Below, in pieces: positions 53,152 to 62,407 of a stretch of DNA of 64,000 bases. Made by a program: the position numbers and the translations under genes. Each line of letters begins with the position of its first letter. The first letter of the stretch is position 1. This DNA is from Variovorax ginsengisoli (GTDB lineage: Bacteria > Pseudomonadota > Gammaproteobacteria > Burkholderiales > Burkholderiaceae_C). Below the pieces are notes generated by a model that was given only the letters and a program-made list of their open reading frames with translations, made no database searches and had not been told where the DNA came from. The stretch spans positions 992,001-1,056,000 of the forward strand of contig NZ_RCZJ01000001.1 of NCBI RefSeq assembly GCF_006438845.1. The letters run 5' to 3'.

Positions 53152-54132
53152 ATGCTTGGAATTCCTGTGACTCTGGATCTTTTGCAGAAACGCACCGAAA
53201 AGCTGGCCGAACGACGGCGCTTCTTTCGCAAGAGCGGCGGCTTCGCGGTGGGCATGGCCGGCGGCGCGATCCTGGCGGCTTGCGGCGGCGGCGGCAGCGA
53301 TGCCATCGGCCAGGCGACGCCCAACAACGGCGGGCCGTCGGACATCGACATCCTCAACTTCGCGTTGAACCTCGAGTACCTCGAAGCGCAGTTCTACCAA
53401 TATGCCGTCTTCGGCAAGGGCCTGCCCGACAGCGACTTGGCGGGCACCGGGCGGCGCGGGGTGGTGCGTGGGGGACATGCCGTGCCCTTCAAGGACCCGG
53501 TGGTTGCGCAGTACGCCCGCGAGATCGCCAAGGACGAATCCGACCACGTGCGATTCCTGCGCAAGGCGCTGGGCAGCGCTGCAGTGGCGCAACCCGACAT
53601 CGACGTGAGCGCCGACATGAATGGCGCCTTCTCATCGGCGGCACGCGCAGCCGGCTTGATCAAGGCTGGCGAGGCATTCGATCCGTACGCGAGCGACGAG
53701 GCCTTCCTGTTCGGCGCCTTCATCTTCGAGGACGTCGGCGTCACCGCGTACAAGGGCGCCGCACCGCTGATCAGCAACAAGACCTACCTCGAAGCCGCGG
53801 CCGGCATTCTTGCGGCCGAGGCTTACCACGCGGGGCTGGTGCGCACGGTGCTCTACGCCAAGGGCATCGAGACGCCGTCGCTGCGCTCGGGCGCCGACGC
53901 GATCTCGAACGCACGCGACACGCTCGACGCCGGCACCGACGTCGACCAGGGCATCACCGGCACGGCCGACACATCGAACATCGTGCCGCTCGATGGCGAC
54001 GGCATCGCCTACAGCCGTTCGCCCGGCGATGTGCTGAACATCGTCTACCTGAACCCGGGTGCGGTCGACAAGGGCGGCTTCTTCCCCAACGGGGTGAACG
54101 GCACGTTGAACCTGAGTTCGGCTTTCGCCTGA
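53152..54132 (+). CDS. Tat-exported ferritin-like lipoprotein
   Basis: Product of 326 residues from the ATG at 53152, with a strong ribosome site (CAGGAGA). The N-terminus has a twin-arginine-like RRRFFRKSGG, a hydrophobic stretch and lipobox ILAAC, so it should be exported folded and lipidated. The domain is ferritin-like: NFALNLEYLEAQFYQYAVFG, EIAKDESDHVRFLRKAL and a further GILAAEAYHAGLVRTVLYAK give the Glu and His set of a diiron centre. Related proteins occur with ECF sigma factors and may protect the envelope from metal or peroxide damage. The frame is open upstream without sense. Confidence 0.87.
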   Translation: MLGIPVTLDLLQKRTEKLAERRRFFRKSGGFAVGMAGGAILAACGGGGSDAIGQATPNNGGPSDIDILNFALNLEYLEAQFYQYAVFGKGLPDSDLAGTGRRGVVRGGHAVPFKDPVVAQYAREIAKDESDHVRFLRKALGSAAVAQPDIDVSADMNGAFSSAARAAGLIKAGEAFDPYASDEAFLFGAFIFEDVGVTAYKGAAPLISNKTYLEAAAGILAAEAYHAGLVRTVLYAKGIETPSLRSGADAISNARDTLDAGTDVDQGITGTADTSNIVPLDGDGIAYSRSPGDVLNIVYLNPGAVDKGGFFPNGVNGTLNLSSAFA

Positions 54133-54208
54133 ACCCAGCCCCCTCCGACGCGGCGCGCAGCTGCGTCGGAGGAGTCACTCGAGATCTGCACGTGTTCAGG
54201 AGTCGACG

Positions 54209-55150
54209 ATGAATCGTTTTCCGGTGCCTGCTTCTTCCATGGATCCGGCGGGCCATGCGCCCGCTGCGGCGCTGGCGCGCTGGACGCGTGTGGGCCGACG
54301 GTGGGTCGGCCTCGGCATCGTGCTGGCCGGACTGACGCTCCTCGTCTGGCAAAGCGCCCAGGCCATCGACGGCACCGATCCGCGAATGAGGGGCGCCTTG
54401 ATCGGCGGCCTCTTCGCGGCCCTGGCGACCGCACTGGGCACCCTGCCCGTGCTGCTGTCCCAGCAGTTTTCCCAACGCACCTACGACAGCATGCTCGGCT
54501 TCGGCGCCGGCGTGATGCTGGCTGCGAGTTCCTTTTCCCTCGTGATTCCCGCGCTGGCAGCAGCCAAGGCGCAAGGCGCAGGCGGCTGGGGCGCCGGCGG
54601 CATCGTCGGTGCCGGCATCCTGATCGGCGCGGCGATGCTCCTGGCCATCGACCGGCTGGTGCCGCACGAACACTTCGTCAAGGGGCTGGAGGGACCTCAG
54701 GCGCGCGCGCTCAAGCGCGTCTGGCTCTTCGTGCTGGCGATATCGCTGCACAACCTGCCCGAGGGGCTGGCCATCGGCGTCGCCTTCGGCGGCTCCGACC
54801 CGGTGGGCGCCACGGCGCTCGCCACCGGCATCTCGATCCAGGACGTGCCTGAAGGCATGGTGGTGGCACTCGCCCTGCGCAGCGTGGGCTACGGGCGCTG
54901 GATGTCGGCCGGGCTCGGCGTGCTCTCCGGCCTGGTGGAGCCGATGGCCGCGGTGTTCGGCGCCGCCGTGATCGGGATCTCCGCCAGCCTGCTGCCTTGG
55001 GGCCTGGCGCTGGCCGCCGGCGCGATGCTCTTCGTCATCAGCCACGAGATCATCCCGGAATCGCACCGCAAGGGACACGAGGCCTTCGCGACGGGCGGGC
55101 TGATGCTGGGTTTCGTCGTGATGATGCTGCTGGACACGGCGCTGGCCTGA
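54209..55150 (+). CDS. ZIP-family metal transporter
   Basis: Inner-membrane transporter for Zn or other divalent metals, 313 residues with eight membrane helices. The metal-path motif of helix 4 is ISLHNLPEGLAIGVAFGG and that of helix 5 is GISIQDVPEGMVVALAL; helix 7-8 contains FVISHEIIPESHRKGHE. A short cytosolic N-terminus (MNRFPVPASSMDPAGHAPAA) precedes. It follows the ferritin-like gene by 76 bases and may be under the same control, which would link metal uptake with storage or detoxification at the envelope. Confidence 0.92.
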   Translation: MNRFPVPASSMDPAGHAPAAALARWTRVGRRWVGLGIVLAGLTLLVWQSAQAIDGTDPRMRGALIGGLFAALATALGTLPVLLSQQFSQRTYDSMLGFGAGVMLAASSFSLVIPALAAAKAQGAGGWGAGGIVGAGILIGAAMLLAIDRLVPHEHFVKGLEGPQARALKRVWLFVLAISLHNLPEGLAIGVAFGGSDPVGATALATGISIQDVPEGMVVALALRSVGYGRWMSAGLGVLSGLVEPMAAVFGAAVIGISASLLPWGLALAAGAMLFVISHEIIPESHRKGHEAFATGGLMLGFVVMMLLDTALA

Positions 55151-55350
55151 GCCGTGGTTGCCTGCACGCGGCGGCAGGTCGATGTGGGCGTGGTCCCACG
55201 CCGCGACGCGCGCTTTGCCCGGAATCCAATTCGTGCATCGCGCCGTATCAGTAGTACCAGCGCTTTGTTGGAGCGACGTTGCAACCGCACGAAGTTCCGG
55301 GGGTCGCAAGGTACAGGCTCTTTCGTTTTTCCCCAACCTCAGGAGTTCTC

Positions 55351-55668
55351 ATGAACAAGCTCATCACTGCCACGGCCATCGGCCTCTTCGCTTTTGCTGC
55401 GCACGCACAGTCGAACCCGCCAGGCGCACCGGTTCCGCCGAACACTCCCGGCTACGCCACGGGCAAGTCTGAGATGGCCGGCGAGGCCAAGAAGAACATG
55501 CGTCCGAAGGGCATGGTTCCTGCGCGTGGTGGCGACATGCCCAAGGTCGCAGAAGGCGGCGCCATCGGCACCGACCGTGCTGCTGTCGCCGGCGAAGCAC
55601 GCGCCGAGACGCGCGATGCACGCCGCCCGGGCAAGCCGCACTCGATGCAGGGCGGCACACCCAAGTAA
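55351..55668 (+). CDS. Small secreted hypothetical protein
   Basis: Product of 105 residues with a short signal peptide (MNKLITATAIGLFAFAAHAQ). The mature part is disordered-looking and rich in Gly, Pro, Ala and Lys (GYATGKSEMAGEAKKNMRPK). No known family, though similar short periplasmic proteins are common in Comamonadaceae. An AGGAG ribosome site precedes the ATG. It ends at a strong terminator shared with mmsB. Confidence 0.75.
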   Translation: MNKLITATAIGLFAFAAHAQSNPPGAPVPPNTPGYATGKSEMAGEAKKNMRPKGMVPARGGDMPKVAEGGAIGTDRAAVAGEARAETRDARRPGKPHSMQGGTPK

Positions 55669-55693
55669 GACCCGCCGCAATACGCCCGCGCAA

Positions 55694-55730
55694 AGCGCGG
55701 CACGCAGACACTGCGTGCCGCGCTTTTTTT
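55694..55730. terminator. Strong bidirectional rho-independent terminator
   Basis: A perfect 14-base stem, AGCGCGGCACGCAG / CTGCGTGCCGCGCT, with a 3-base loop and seven T at its right side; AAA lies at the left for the other direction. It separates the convergent small secreted gene and mmsB; the T-run touches the mmsB stop codon. Confidence 0.92.
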
Positions 55731-56622
55731 ACGGCTTCTGAACCAGCTTGATGACGCTGGAGAAATCCAGCGCGCCGTGGCCGGCGAGGCTGTGCGCTGC
55801 GTAGAGACTGCGCGCGAGACCACCCAATGGCGTCGCAGCACGCACGGCAGCCGCGTTTTCTTGCGCCAGACCGAGATCCTTCAGCATGAGGTCGGTGCCG
55901 AAGCCGCCCGCGTAGTTCTTCGATGCGGGCGCCGTTTCCATGACGCCTGGCAGCGGGTTGTATTTTTCCAGCGCCCAGTTGCCCCCAGAGCTGCGCCGCA
56001 TGATCTCCGACAACACCTTCGGGTCGAGCCCGTTGGCCACACCCAGCGCGATGGCTTCGGAGGTTCCGATCATCAGGACGCCCAGCAGCATGTTGTTGCA
56101 GATCTTGGCGGTCTGCCCGGCGCCGGCCGCACCGGCGTGGAAGATGTTGGCGCCCATCTTTTCGAGCACGGGCCGCGCGCGCTCCAGGTCGGCTTCGCTG
56201 CCGCCGACCATGAAGGTCAGCGTGCCAGCGATCGCGCCGCCGGTGCCGCCCGACACCGGGGCGTCGATGACGGCAACCCCCCGCTTGGCTGCGGCTTCGG
56301 CGACCTTGCGCGATGTGGCGGCGGCGATGGTGCTGCTGTCGATCACCAGCGTGCCCGGTGCGATCTTCTCGAGAATGCCGGGCTGGCCGTCGCTGCCGAG
56401 GTAGAGCCCTTCGACATGCGCGCTGGCCGGCAGCATGCTGACGACGACCTCGGCGCCTTCGAGCGTGGCCACGGCCGACGCGGCGATCGGCAGGCCGTCG
56501 GTCGCGAACCGGTTGCGCGCCTCGGCCGAGAGGTCGAAGGCGCTCACGGTGTGGCCGGCCTTCAGCAGGTTCATGGCCATCGGGCCGCCCATGTTGCCGA
56601 GGCCGATGAATGCGATCTTCAT
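55729..56622 (-). CDS. mmsB: 3-hydroxyisobutyrate dehydrogenase MmsB
   Basis: Oxidises 3-hydroxyisobutyrate to methylmalonate semialdehyde in valine breakdown. It has 297 residues: NAD site AFIGLGNMGGPMAMNLLKAG, substrate loop DAPVSGGTGGAIAGTLTFMV and the catalytic Lys region GAGQTAKICNNMLLGV. It is the last gene of the operon, 34 bases after the CoA hydrolase gene. The product aldehyde is used by MmsA from the same operon. Confidence 0.95.
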   Translation of the reverse strand: MKIAFIGLGNMGGPMAMNLLKAGHTVSAFDLSAEARNRFATDGLPIAASAVATLEGAEVVVSMLPASAHVEGLYLGSDGQPGILEKIAPGTLVIDSSTIAAATSRKVAEAAAKRGVAVIDAPVSGGTGGAIAGTLTFMVGGSEADLERARPVLEKMGANIFHAGAAGAGQTAKICNNMLLGVLMIGTSEAIALGVANGLDPKVLSEIMRRSSGGNWALEKYNPLPGVMETAPASKNYAGGFGTDLMLKDLGLAQENAAAVRAATPLGGLARSLYAAHSLAGHGALDFSSVIKLVQKP

Positions 56623-56656
56623 TGTGTTTGTCTCCGTTGCTTTTGTTAATGCGTGC

Positions 56657-57772
56657 TCAGACCAGCGAGACCAGTTCCGGCGCCATCTCGCCGCGCGCGC
56701 GCAGGTGGTCTTCGACGAAGGCCGGCGTGATCTCGGCGAGCGTCGCGGGGCTCCACTTGGGATTGCGGTCCTTGTCGACCAGCACTGCCCGAATGCCTTC
56801 GGCGAAGTCGGCGTGCGCGCAGAAGCCCAGCGAGGCCCAATACTCGAGCCGGAACACCTCGGCCAGCGACATGCGCGGCACGCGTTGCCAGAGCGCCCAC
56901 GACAGCGCCACTGAACTCGGTGCGCCCTTGGCGTAGGTCTTTGCGGCGGTCTGCAGCCACGTGTCATCGCTTTGCAGTGTGCGGATGCGCTGGTCGATCT
57001 CGAGCAGGTCGTCGCCCGCCAAGGTCGCGTTGATGAGGTCGAAGTGCTCGCGCAGTTTCGACGCCGGCATCGAGGCGCCCTCACCGGCCTGTGCCAGCAG
57101 CTTCGACATCAGCGCGCGGTCCGCATCGGGCTCGCCCTTCCATGGCGCGGTGGTGATCGCCTCGATCACCTGCGACTTGGCCGCCTGCGGCACCAGCACG
57201 TCGGCCAGGCCGATGAAGATGGCGTCCGCCGCGTTCACCTGCGCTGCCGTGAAGGCCAGAAAGAGCCCGGTACGCCCCGGCGTGCGACGCAGGAACCAGC
57301 TGCCGCCGACGTCGGGGTACAGGCCGATGTTGACTTCGGGCATTGCGACGCGGCTGCCCTCGGTCACCACACGGTGCGAGCAACCCGCCATCAGGCCGAC
57401 ACCGCCGCCCATCACGATGCCGTGGCCCCAGCAGACGAAGGGCTTGGGGAAGGTGTGGATCAGGTGGTCGAGCTCGTACTCCTCGCCGAAGAAGCGCTCG
57501 GCGTATTCGTTGCGTTCGGCCTTGCAGTCCAGCAGCGTCTGGTAGAGCTGGCGAAGGTCGCCGCCGGCGCAGAAGGCCTTCTCGCCGGCCGCGTCCATCA
57601 GCACGCCGACGATGCCGGCATCGGCCGCCCAATCGCGCAGCTTGGGCGTGAGCAGGCGCACCATCTCGACCGACAGCGCATTGAGCGAGGCCGGCGCGTT
57701 GAGCGTGGCCACGCCGAAGCGCTGGCCGTTGGCGGTGGGGATTTCCTTGAAGAGGACGACGGGTTCGGTCAT
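56657..57772 (-). CDS. 3-hydroxyisobutyryl-CoA hydrolase (crotonase superfamily)
   Basis: Releases 3-hydroxyisobutyrate from its CoA ester, the step before MmsB. At 371 residues it is longer than plain enoyl-CoA hydratases and has the HIBCH layout: AFCAGGDLRQLYQ, GIVMGGGVGLMAGCSHRVVT, and the catalytic region VAMPEVNIGLYPDVGGSWFL. The ATG at 57772 follows the acyl-CoA dehydrogenase stop by 20 bases. Enoyl-CoA hydratase activity is an alternative but less likely given the length and the operon. Confidence 0.92.
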   Translation of the reverse strand: MTEPVVLFKEIPTANGQRFGVATLNAPASLNALSVEMVRLLTPKLRDWAADAGIVGVLMDAAGEKAFCAGGDLRQLYQTLLDCKAERNEYAERFFGEEYELDHLIHTFPKPFVCWGHGIVMGGGVGLMAGCSHRVVTEGSRVAMPEVNIGLYPDVGGSWFLRRTPGRTGLFLAFTAAQVNAADAIFIGLADVLVPQAAKSQVIEAITTAPWKGEPDADRALMSKLLAQAGEGASMPASKLREHFDLINATLAGDDLLEIDQRIRTLQSDDTWLQTAAKTYAKGAPSSVALSWALWQRVPRMSLAEVFRLEYWASLGFCAHADFAEGIRAVLVDKDRNPKWSPATLAEITPAFVEDHLRARGEMAPELVSLV

Positions 57773-57792
57773 GAGCAATGAGATGGTTGAGG

Positions 57793-58947
57793 TCAGCGGA
57801 TATCGCTGTCACCTTCGAGCAATTTTCGCGCGACGATGACCCGCATGATTTCGTTGGTGCCTTCGAGGATCTGGTGCACGCGCGTGTCGCGCACCAGCCG
57901 CTCCAGCGGGAACTCGGCCAAGTAGCCGTAGCCCCCATGCAACTGAAGCGCGTCGTTGCAGACATTGAAGCCCGCATCGGTCGCGAAGCGCTTGGCCATC
58001 GCGCAATAGGTGCTGGCGTCGGGGTGCGCCGCATCGAGCTTGCTCGCGGCCATGCGCACCATTTGTCGCGCCGCGACCAGCTCGGTCGCCATGTCGGCCA
58101 GCTTGAACTGCAGCGCCTGGAAGCTCGCGAGCGGCTTGCCGAACTGATGGCGGTCATGCAAGTAGTTGCGCGCCGCGTTCAGCGCACCCTGCGCCGCGCC
58201 GACCGAGCAGGTCGCGATGTTGATGCGCCCGCCGTCGAGCCCTTTCATGGCGATGCGAAAGCCCTCGCCTTCGGCGCCCAGCAGGTGGTCGACCGGCACG
58301 CGCACGTTGTCGAACGCGATGGTGCGCGTGGGCTGGCTGTTCCAGCCCATCTTGTGTTCCTTCTTGCCGTAGCTCACGCCGGGCGCGTCGGCCGGCACGG
58401 CGAACGCCGAGATGCCGCCCGCGCCGCCACCGCCGGTGCGCGCCATCAACACCAGCACGTCGGTCGCGCCCGCGCCGCTGATGAAGGCCTTGCCGCCGTT
58501 GATGACGTACCCGCCGCCCTGCAACTCGGCCCGCGTCTTGAGCGAGCCGGCGTCGGACCCGGCGCCGGGTTCGGTCAGGCAATACGAGGCCAGCTTGCGC
58601 CCGCTCGTCAGGTCTTCACCCCAGGTCTTGCAGATGGCGTCGGTGCCCCAGGTGCCGAGCATCCATGTCGCCATGTTGTGGATGGTGATAAAGGCGGTGG
58701 TCGACGGGTCGATTGCGGCCATCTCCTCGAACACCAGCGTGGCGTCGAGCCGCGGCAGCGCGAGGCCACCGATATGCTCAGGCGCGTAGAGGCCGCAGAA
58801 GCCGAGTTCGCCGGCCTTGGCGATGGCGTCTTTCGGAAAGATCGACTCGGCGTCCCAACGCGCGGCGTGCGGCGCGAACTCCGCCGCGGCGAAATCGTGC
58901 GCGGTCTGCGCGAAGGCCAGTTGCTCTTCGGACAGTTCGAAATTCAT
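57793..58947 (-). CDS. Acyl-CoA dehydrogenase, probably isobutyryl-CoA specific
   Basis: FAD enzyme oxidising a short acyl-CoA to the enoyl-CoA, 384 residues from the ATG at 58947. Typical segments are CLTEPGAGSDAGSLKTRAEL, the substrate loop KKEHKMGWNSQPTR, QLHGGYGYLAEFPLERLVRD and the catalytic Glu region ILEGTNEIMR. Placement between mmsA and the hydroxyisobutyryl-CoA hydrolase points to isobutyryl-CoA. The ATG overlaps the stop of the LprI-like gene by four bases. Confidence 0.94.
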   Translation of the reverse strand: MNFELSEEQLAFAQTAHDFAAAEFAPHAARWDAESIFPKDAIAKAGELGFCGLYAPEHIGGLALPRLDATLVFEEMAAIDPSTTAFITIHNMATWMLGTWGTDAICKTWGEDLTSGRKLASYCLTEPGAGSDAGSLKTRAELQGGGYVINGGKAFISGAGATDVLVLMARTGGGGAGGISAFAVPADAPGVSYGKKEHKMGWNSQPTRTIAFDNVRVPVDHLLGAEGEGFRIAMKGLDGGRINIATCSVGAAQGALNAARNYLHDRHQFGKPLASFQALQFKLADMATELVAARQMVRMAASKLDAAHPDASTYCAMAKRFATDAGFNVCNDALQLHGGYGYLAEFPLERLVRDTRVHQILEGTNEIMRVIVARKLLEGDSDIR

Positions 58948-59342
58948 GGCTGGCGGCCCTTCCAGAGATCGAGCGCGGCGGTGCGCTCGCGGGTCGATTG
59001 TTCCAGGCAGGTGTAGAACGCCAGTGCCCAGATCGAACCGCCTTCGCTCTGCTTCGACGCGCTCTTGCAGCCGGGGTCGCGGCCCTTGAGCCAGGCGCGT
59101 TGCTCGGTGCGCAGCGCGATGCGCTGTTGAGACGACAGCGACTTCATCACTTCGCCGTATCGGATGTTGAGCGCAGCGTCGGCGGCGCGGTAGTCCCGCA
59201 CTGCGCAGGCATTCATCTCCTGCTGCGTGCCGTCGGGCTTGCACGCGAGCGGGTTGGCGTCGTCGGCCGCCTGCACGCCGCCGGCGAAAAGAAGCATCGA
59301 GGCCGCGACAACCAAGGTCGCAGCGCGAGACCCGCCCCTCAC
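58944..59342 (-). CDS. LprI-like (DUF1311) exported protein inside the valine operon
   Basis: Product of about 132 residues from a GTG at 59342 whose bases overlap the mmsA stop. It has a signal peptide ([16 protein letters not shown]), then [20 protein letters not shown] and [20 protein letters not shown], the Cys-bearing DUF1311/LprI pattern. Mycobacterial LprI inhibits lysozyme; other members are periplasmic with unknown roles. Coupling on both sides (GTGA with mmsA, ATGA with the dehydrogenase) places it firmly in a cytosolic catabolic operon, which is odd for a periplasmic protein. Confidence 0.82.
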   Translation of the reverse strand: MRGGSRAATLVVAASMLLFAGGVQAADDANPLACKPDGTQQEMNACAVRDYRAADAALNIRYGEVMKSLSSQQRIALRTEQRAWLKGRDPGCKSASKQSEGGSIWALAFYTCLEQSTRERTAALDLWKGRQP

Positions 59343-60862
59343 TTGAGACTGATCGTCGTGTTGACGCCCTGGCTGACCGTGCTGTCGTCGAACCAGCGCG
59401 CCGTCACCGTCTTGGTCTGCGTGTAGAACATGATGACCTGCTTGCCGTACGGGCCCAGGTCGCCGAGCTTGGAGGCGCGCGAGCCGGTGAACGAGAACAT
59501 CGGCACCGGCACCGGGATCGGTACGTTGATGCCGATCTGGCCGACGTCGATCTCTTCCTGGAACTTGCGCGCCGCCGCGCCCGACTGCGTGAAGATCGCG
59601 GTGCCGTTGCCGTTCGGGTTGGCGTTGATGAGTTCGATGGCTTCGTCCATGGTGGCGGCGTTGGCCAGGCACAGCACGGGGCCGAAGATCTCCTGGTCAT
59701 AGATGGTCATGCCGGGCTTCACATCGGCGAAGATCGTCGGGCCGACGAAGTTGCCCTTTTCGTAGCCGGGCACCGTCGGCTTGCGGCCGTCGAGCGCCAG
59801 CGTGGCGCCGTCGGCCACACCACGTTCGATCAGGCCGTTGACGCGGTCGTAGGCGGCGCAGGACACGAGCGGCCCCACATCGACGCCCTTCTCGGTCCCG
59901 GCACCGAGCTTCAGCGTCTTCGCCTTGGCGACCAAGTCGGGCACCCACTTCTGCGCGTCACCGACCAGCACTGCGACCGACACCGCCATGCAGCGCTGGC
60001 CGGCCGCACCGAAGCCGGCACCGGCCAGCGCATTGAGCGTCTGCTCCTTGTTGGCGTCGGGCATGACGATGGCGTGGTTCTTCGCGCCCATCATGCATTG
60101 CACGCGCTTGCCGGTCGGGATGGCGCGGTTGTAGACATGCGTGCCGACCTTGGTCGAACCGACGAAGCTGATCGCCTTGATGTCCTTGTGATCGCAGATC
60201 GCGTTGACCACCGCTTCACCGCCGTGAATCACGTTGAGCACGCCGGGCGGAATGCCTGCCTCGAGCGCGAGTTCGCACAGGCGCATCGTGACCATCGGGT
60301 CCTGCTCCGACGGCTTGAGCACGAAGGTGTTGCCCGTGGCGATGGCCATCGGGAACATCCACAGCGGGATCATTGCGGGGAAGTTGAAGGGCGTGATGCC
60401 CGCGCACACGCCCAGCGGCTGCAGCAGCGTGTACGTGTCGACGCCGTTGGCCACGTTGTTGGCCAGCTCGCCCAGTTGCAGGTTGCCGATGCCCGAGGCG
60501 TGCTCGACCACTTCGAGGCCACGGAACACGTCGCCTTCGGCGTCGGGCAGCGTCTTGCCCTGCTCGGCCGTGAGGATCGCCGCCAGCTCGGCCATGTTCT
60601 CGCGGATCAGCTGCCGGTACTTCAGGAAGATGCGCGAGCGCGCGCCGATGGGCGTCTTCTTCCAGGTCTTGAACGCTTCCTTGCCAGACGCGACGGCTGC
60701 GTCGACTTCGGCCTGCGTCGCGAAGGGCACGCGGGCCAGCACTTCCTGCGTGGCCGGATTCACGACATCGCGCCACTCGGTGGTCTTCGATTCGATGAAC
60801 TTGCCGCCGATGAGCAGCTTGACGGTGGCGACCTGGGTGGCGGGTTTGACTTTGGCGTCCAT
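59339..60862 (-). CDS. mmsA: CoA-acylating methylmalonate-semialdehyde dehydrogenase MmsA
   Basis: Converts methylmalonate semialdehyde (and malonate semialdehyde) with CoA and NAD to propionyl-CoA or acetyl-CoA and CO2. It has 507 residues: the aldehyde dehydrogenase fold with [35 protein letters not shown] and the catalytic Cys in [14 protein letters not shown]; no catalytic Glu motif of hydrolytic ALDHs is apparent, as expected for a CoA-acylating enzyme. It is the first gene of the operon and divergent from the LysR regulator. Confidence 0.96.
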   Translation of the reverse strand: MDAKVKPATQVATVKLLIGGKFIESKTTEWRDVVNPATQEVLARVPFATQAEVDAAVASGKEAFKTWKKTPIGARSRIFLKYRQLIRENMAELAAILTAEQGKTLPDAEGDVFRGLEVVEHASGIGNLQLGELANNVANGVDTYTLLQPLGVCAGITPFNFPAMIPLWMFPMAIATGNTFVLKPSEQDPMVTMRLCELALEAGIPPGVLNVIHGGEAVVNAICDHKDIKAISFVGSTKVGTHVYNRAIPTGKRVQCMMGAKNHAIVMPDANKEQTLNALAGAGFGAAGQRCMAVSVAVLVGDAQKWVPDLVAKAKTLKLGAGTEKGVDVGPLVSCAAYDRVNGLIERGVADGATLALDGRKPTVPGYEKGNFVGPTIFADVKPGMTIYDQEIFGPVLCLANAATMDEAIELINANPNGNGTAIFTQSGAAARKFQEEIDVGQIGINVPIPVPVPMFSFTGSRASKLGDLGPYGKQVIMFYTQTKTVTARWFDDSTVSQGVNTTISLK

Positions 60863-60926
60863 GGATCTGTCTCCTTGTTTGTACGTGGCCGGATGGCGGT
60901 GCGCGGACGATGCTAGCTTTGCACTT

Positions 60927-60974
60927 TTGCGATGGCAATAGACAAATACGCACTCACGATCTGCATAATCGCAA
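60927..60974. promoter_or_regulatory. Candidate LysR-type binding region
   Basis: Arms TTGCGAT (60927-60933) and ATCGCAA (60968-60974) with 34 bases between, in the 115-base gap between the divergent mmsA and LysR genes. The outer arms are perfectly symmetric. Placement fits a LysR-type regulator acting on both promoters, but the spacing is long and no single T-N11-A site stands out. Confidence 0.4.
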
Positions 60975-60977
60975 CCC

Positions 60978-61898
60978 ATGGATTGGGACAACCTGCGCTT
61001 CTTCCTCGAACTCGCCCGGTCGGGCACATTGCAGAGCGCAGCACGCCGTCTGGCGGTCGACCACACCACCGTGGCGCGTCGCATCCAGGCACTCGAAAAA
61101 CAGGTCGGCGCTCCGCTCTTCTCGCGCGAGGCCGGCGGGCATAGGCTGACCGAAGCAGGCCGGCGCCTTCAGCCGCAGGTCGAGGCGATGGAGAACGCGT
61201 TCCGCACGGTCGAGAGTGCGACAACCGCCTCTCAGGAAGGCCTGTCGGGCGTGGTCCGCATCGGCGCTACCGAAGGCTTCGGCACCGTGGTGCTCGCACC
61301 GCAGCTCTCGCTCTTCGCGCGCCAACATCCGAAGCTGGTGATCGACCTGCTCGCCATGCCGCGGCTGGTGCACCTGTCACGGCGCGAGGCCGACATCGTG
61401 ATCTCGCTGGAACGTCCTGCGCGCGGCCCGGTGGTGGTGACCAGGCTCGCCGACTACACGCTGCGGCTCTACGCATCGAAGGGCTATCTCGCGAAGCACG
61501 GCGCCATCAAGACGCGCGACGACCTGCGGGGCCACACCTTCATCAGCTATGTCGACGACCTGCTCTTCAGCAAGGAGCTGCAGTACCTCGACGAATTGCA
61601 CAAGCCCGACGCCTTCGCGCTTCGCAGCACCAGCATCCTGGCACAACACGCGGCGGTGGCTGCCGGTGCGGGCATCGCGGTGCTGCCCGCCTTCATCGCC
61701 GAGCGCGACACGTCGCTGAAAGCCGTGCTGCCGAAGCATGCGCACTTCACCAGGACCTTCTGGATGTCGATGCCTGCCGAAAGCAAGCACCTGAGCCGCA
61801 TGCAGGCGGTGTGGGGCTTCGTGCGGCAGACGGTGGAGGCCCAGCGCGCGACGCTCTGGATCCAAGCGCCCGCCGACGCGGCCGCCAAGGTGAAATGA
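60978..61898 (+). CDS. LysR-family regulator, likely of the mms operon
   Basis: Regulator of 306 residues. The N-terminal helix-turn-helix is [20 protein letters not shown] with [16 protein letters not shown], and the C-terminal periplasmic-binding-like domain includes [20 protein letters not shown]. It is divergent from mmsA, so it probably responds to a valine breakdown intermediate. Confidence 0.93.
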   Translation: MDWDNLRFFLELARSGTLQSAARRLAVDHTTVARRIQALEKQVGAPLFSREAGGHRLTEAGRRLQPQVEAMENAFRTVESATTASQEGLSGVVRIGATEGFGTVVLAPQLSLFARQHPKLVIDLLAMPRLVHLSRREADIVISLERPARGPVVVTRLADYTLRLYASKGYLAKHGAIKTRDDLRGHTFISYVDDLLFSKELQYLDELHKPDAFALRSTSILAQHAAVAAGAGIAVLPAFIAERDTSLKAVLPKHAHFTRTFWMSMPAESKHLSRMQAVWGFVRQTVEAQRATLWIQAPADAAAKVK

Positions 61899-61908
61899 AG
61901 GCGCCCGG

Positions 61909-62337
61909 TCAGCCCAGGCTCGAGCCGCACGCGGCACGGACGATACGGCGCGTCGGGTTGGGCGCCATGTCGCGAAACATCATCGGCTTGGGATCGTTCG
62001 TGTAATCGGTCGTTCGGTGCGGCGTGCCTTGCCACAGCGGCTCGGCGTAGAAGCTGGCACGGCGGTAGTCGGCGCGCCCCGTGCGGCAGTCGAAAGCCAC
62101 TTCGGACTCGTAGGAGCGGTAGGGCAAGCCTTCCCAGTTCCGACGCAAACCGGCGCGGCTGACGCGCAGGCTCAGCATCTTCAGCGCGCCGTCGCTGCGC
62201 AGCGCCACAGGATCGACCTGAACGGTATCGACCGCGGCGTCGGCCGGATTGCCGGCGACGGTGAACCACCTGGATTGGGCCTGCGCCGAAGAACAACATA
62301 CCAGGCCCGCCCACAGACCCATCACCCACATTTTCAC
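61909..62337 (-). CDS. Exported protein resembling surface-adhesin E proteins
   Basis: Product of 142 residues with signal peptide (MGLWAGLVCCSSAQAQ). The mature part, VQVDPVALRSDGALKMLSLR and YESEVAFDCRTGRADYRRAS, fits the short beta-rich surface-adhesin protein E-like family found in many beta- and gammaproteobacteria. Two Cys could pair. It converges with the LysR gene, 10 bases apart, and lies downstream of the CoA-transferase gene. A role in adhesion is not shown. Confidence 0.75.
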   Translation of the reverse strand: MKMWVMGLWAGLVCCSSAQAQSRWFTVAGNPADAAVDTVQVDPVALRSDGALKMLSLRVSRAGLRRNWEGLPYRSYESEVAFDCRTGRADYRRASFYAEPLWQGTPHRTTDYTNDPKPMMFRDMAPNPTRRIVRAACGSSLG

Positions 62338-62407
62338 GTCCGCTCCTCGTTCGAAGTGCTGGCGATTTTAAGGAGGCGGCCTGAGCGTCGGGGCGTCTGT
62401 GGAGTCT

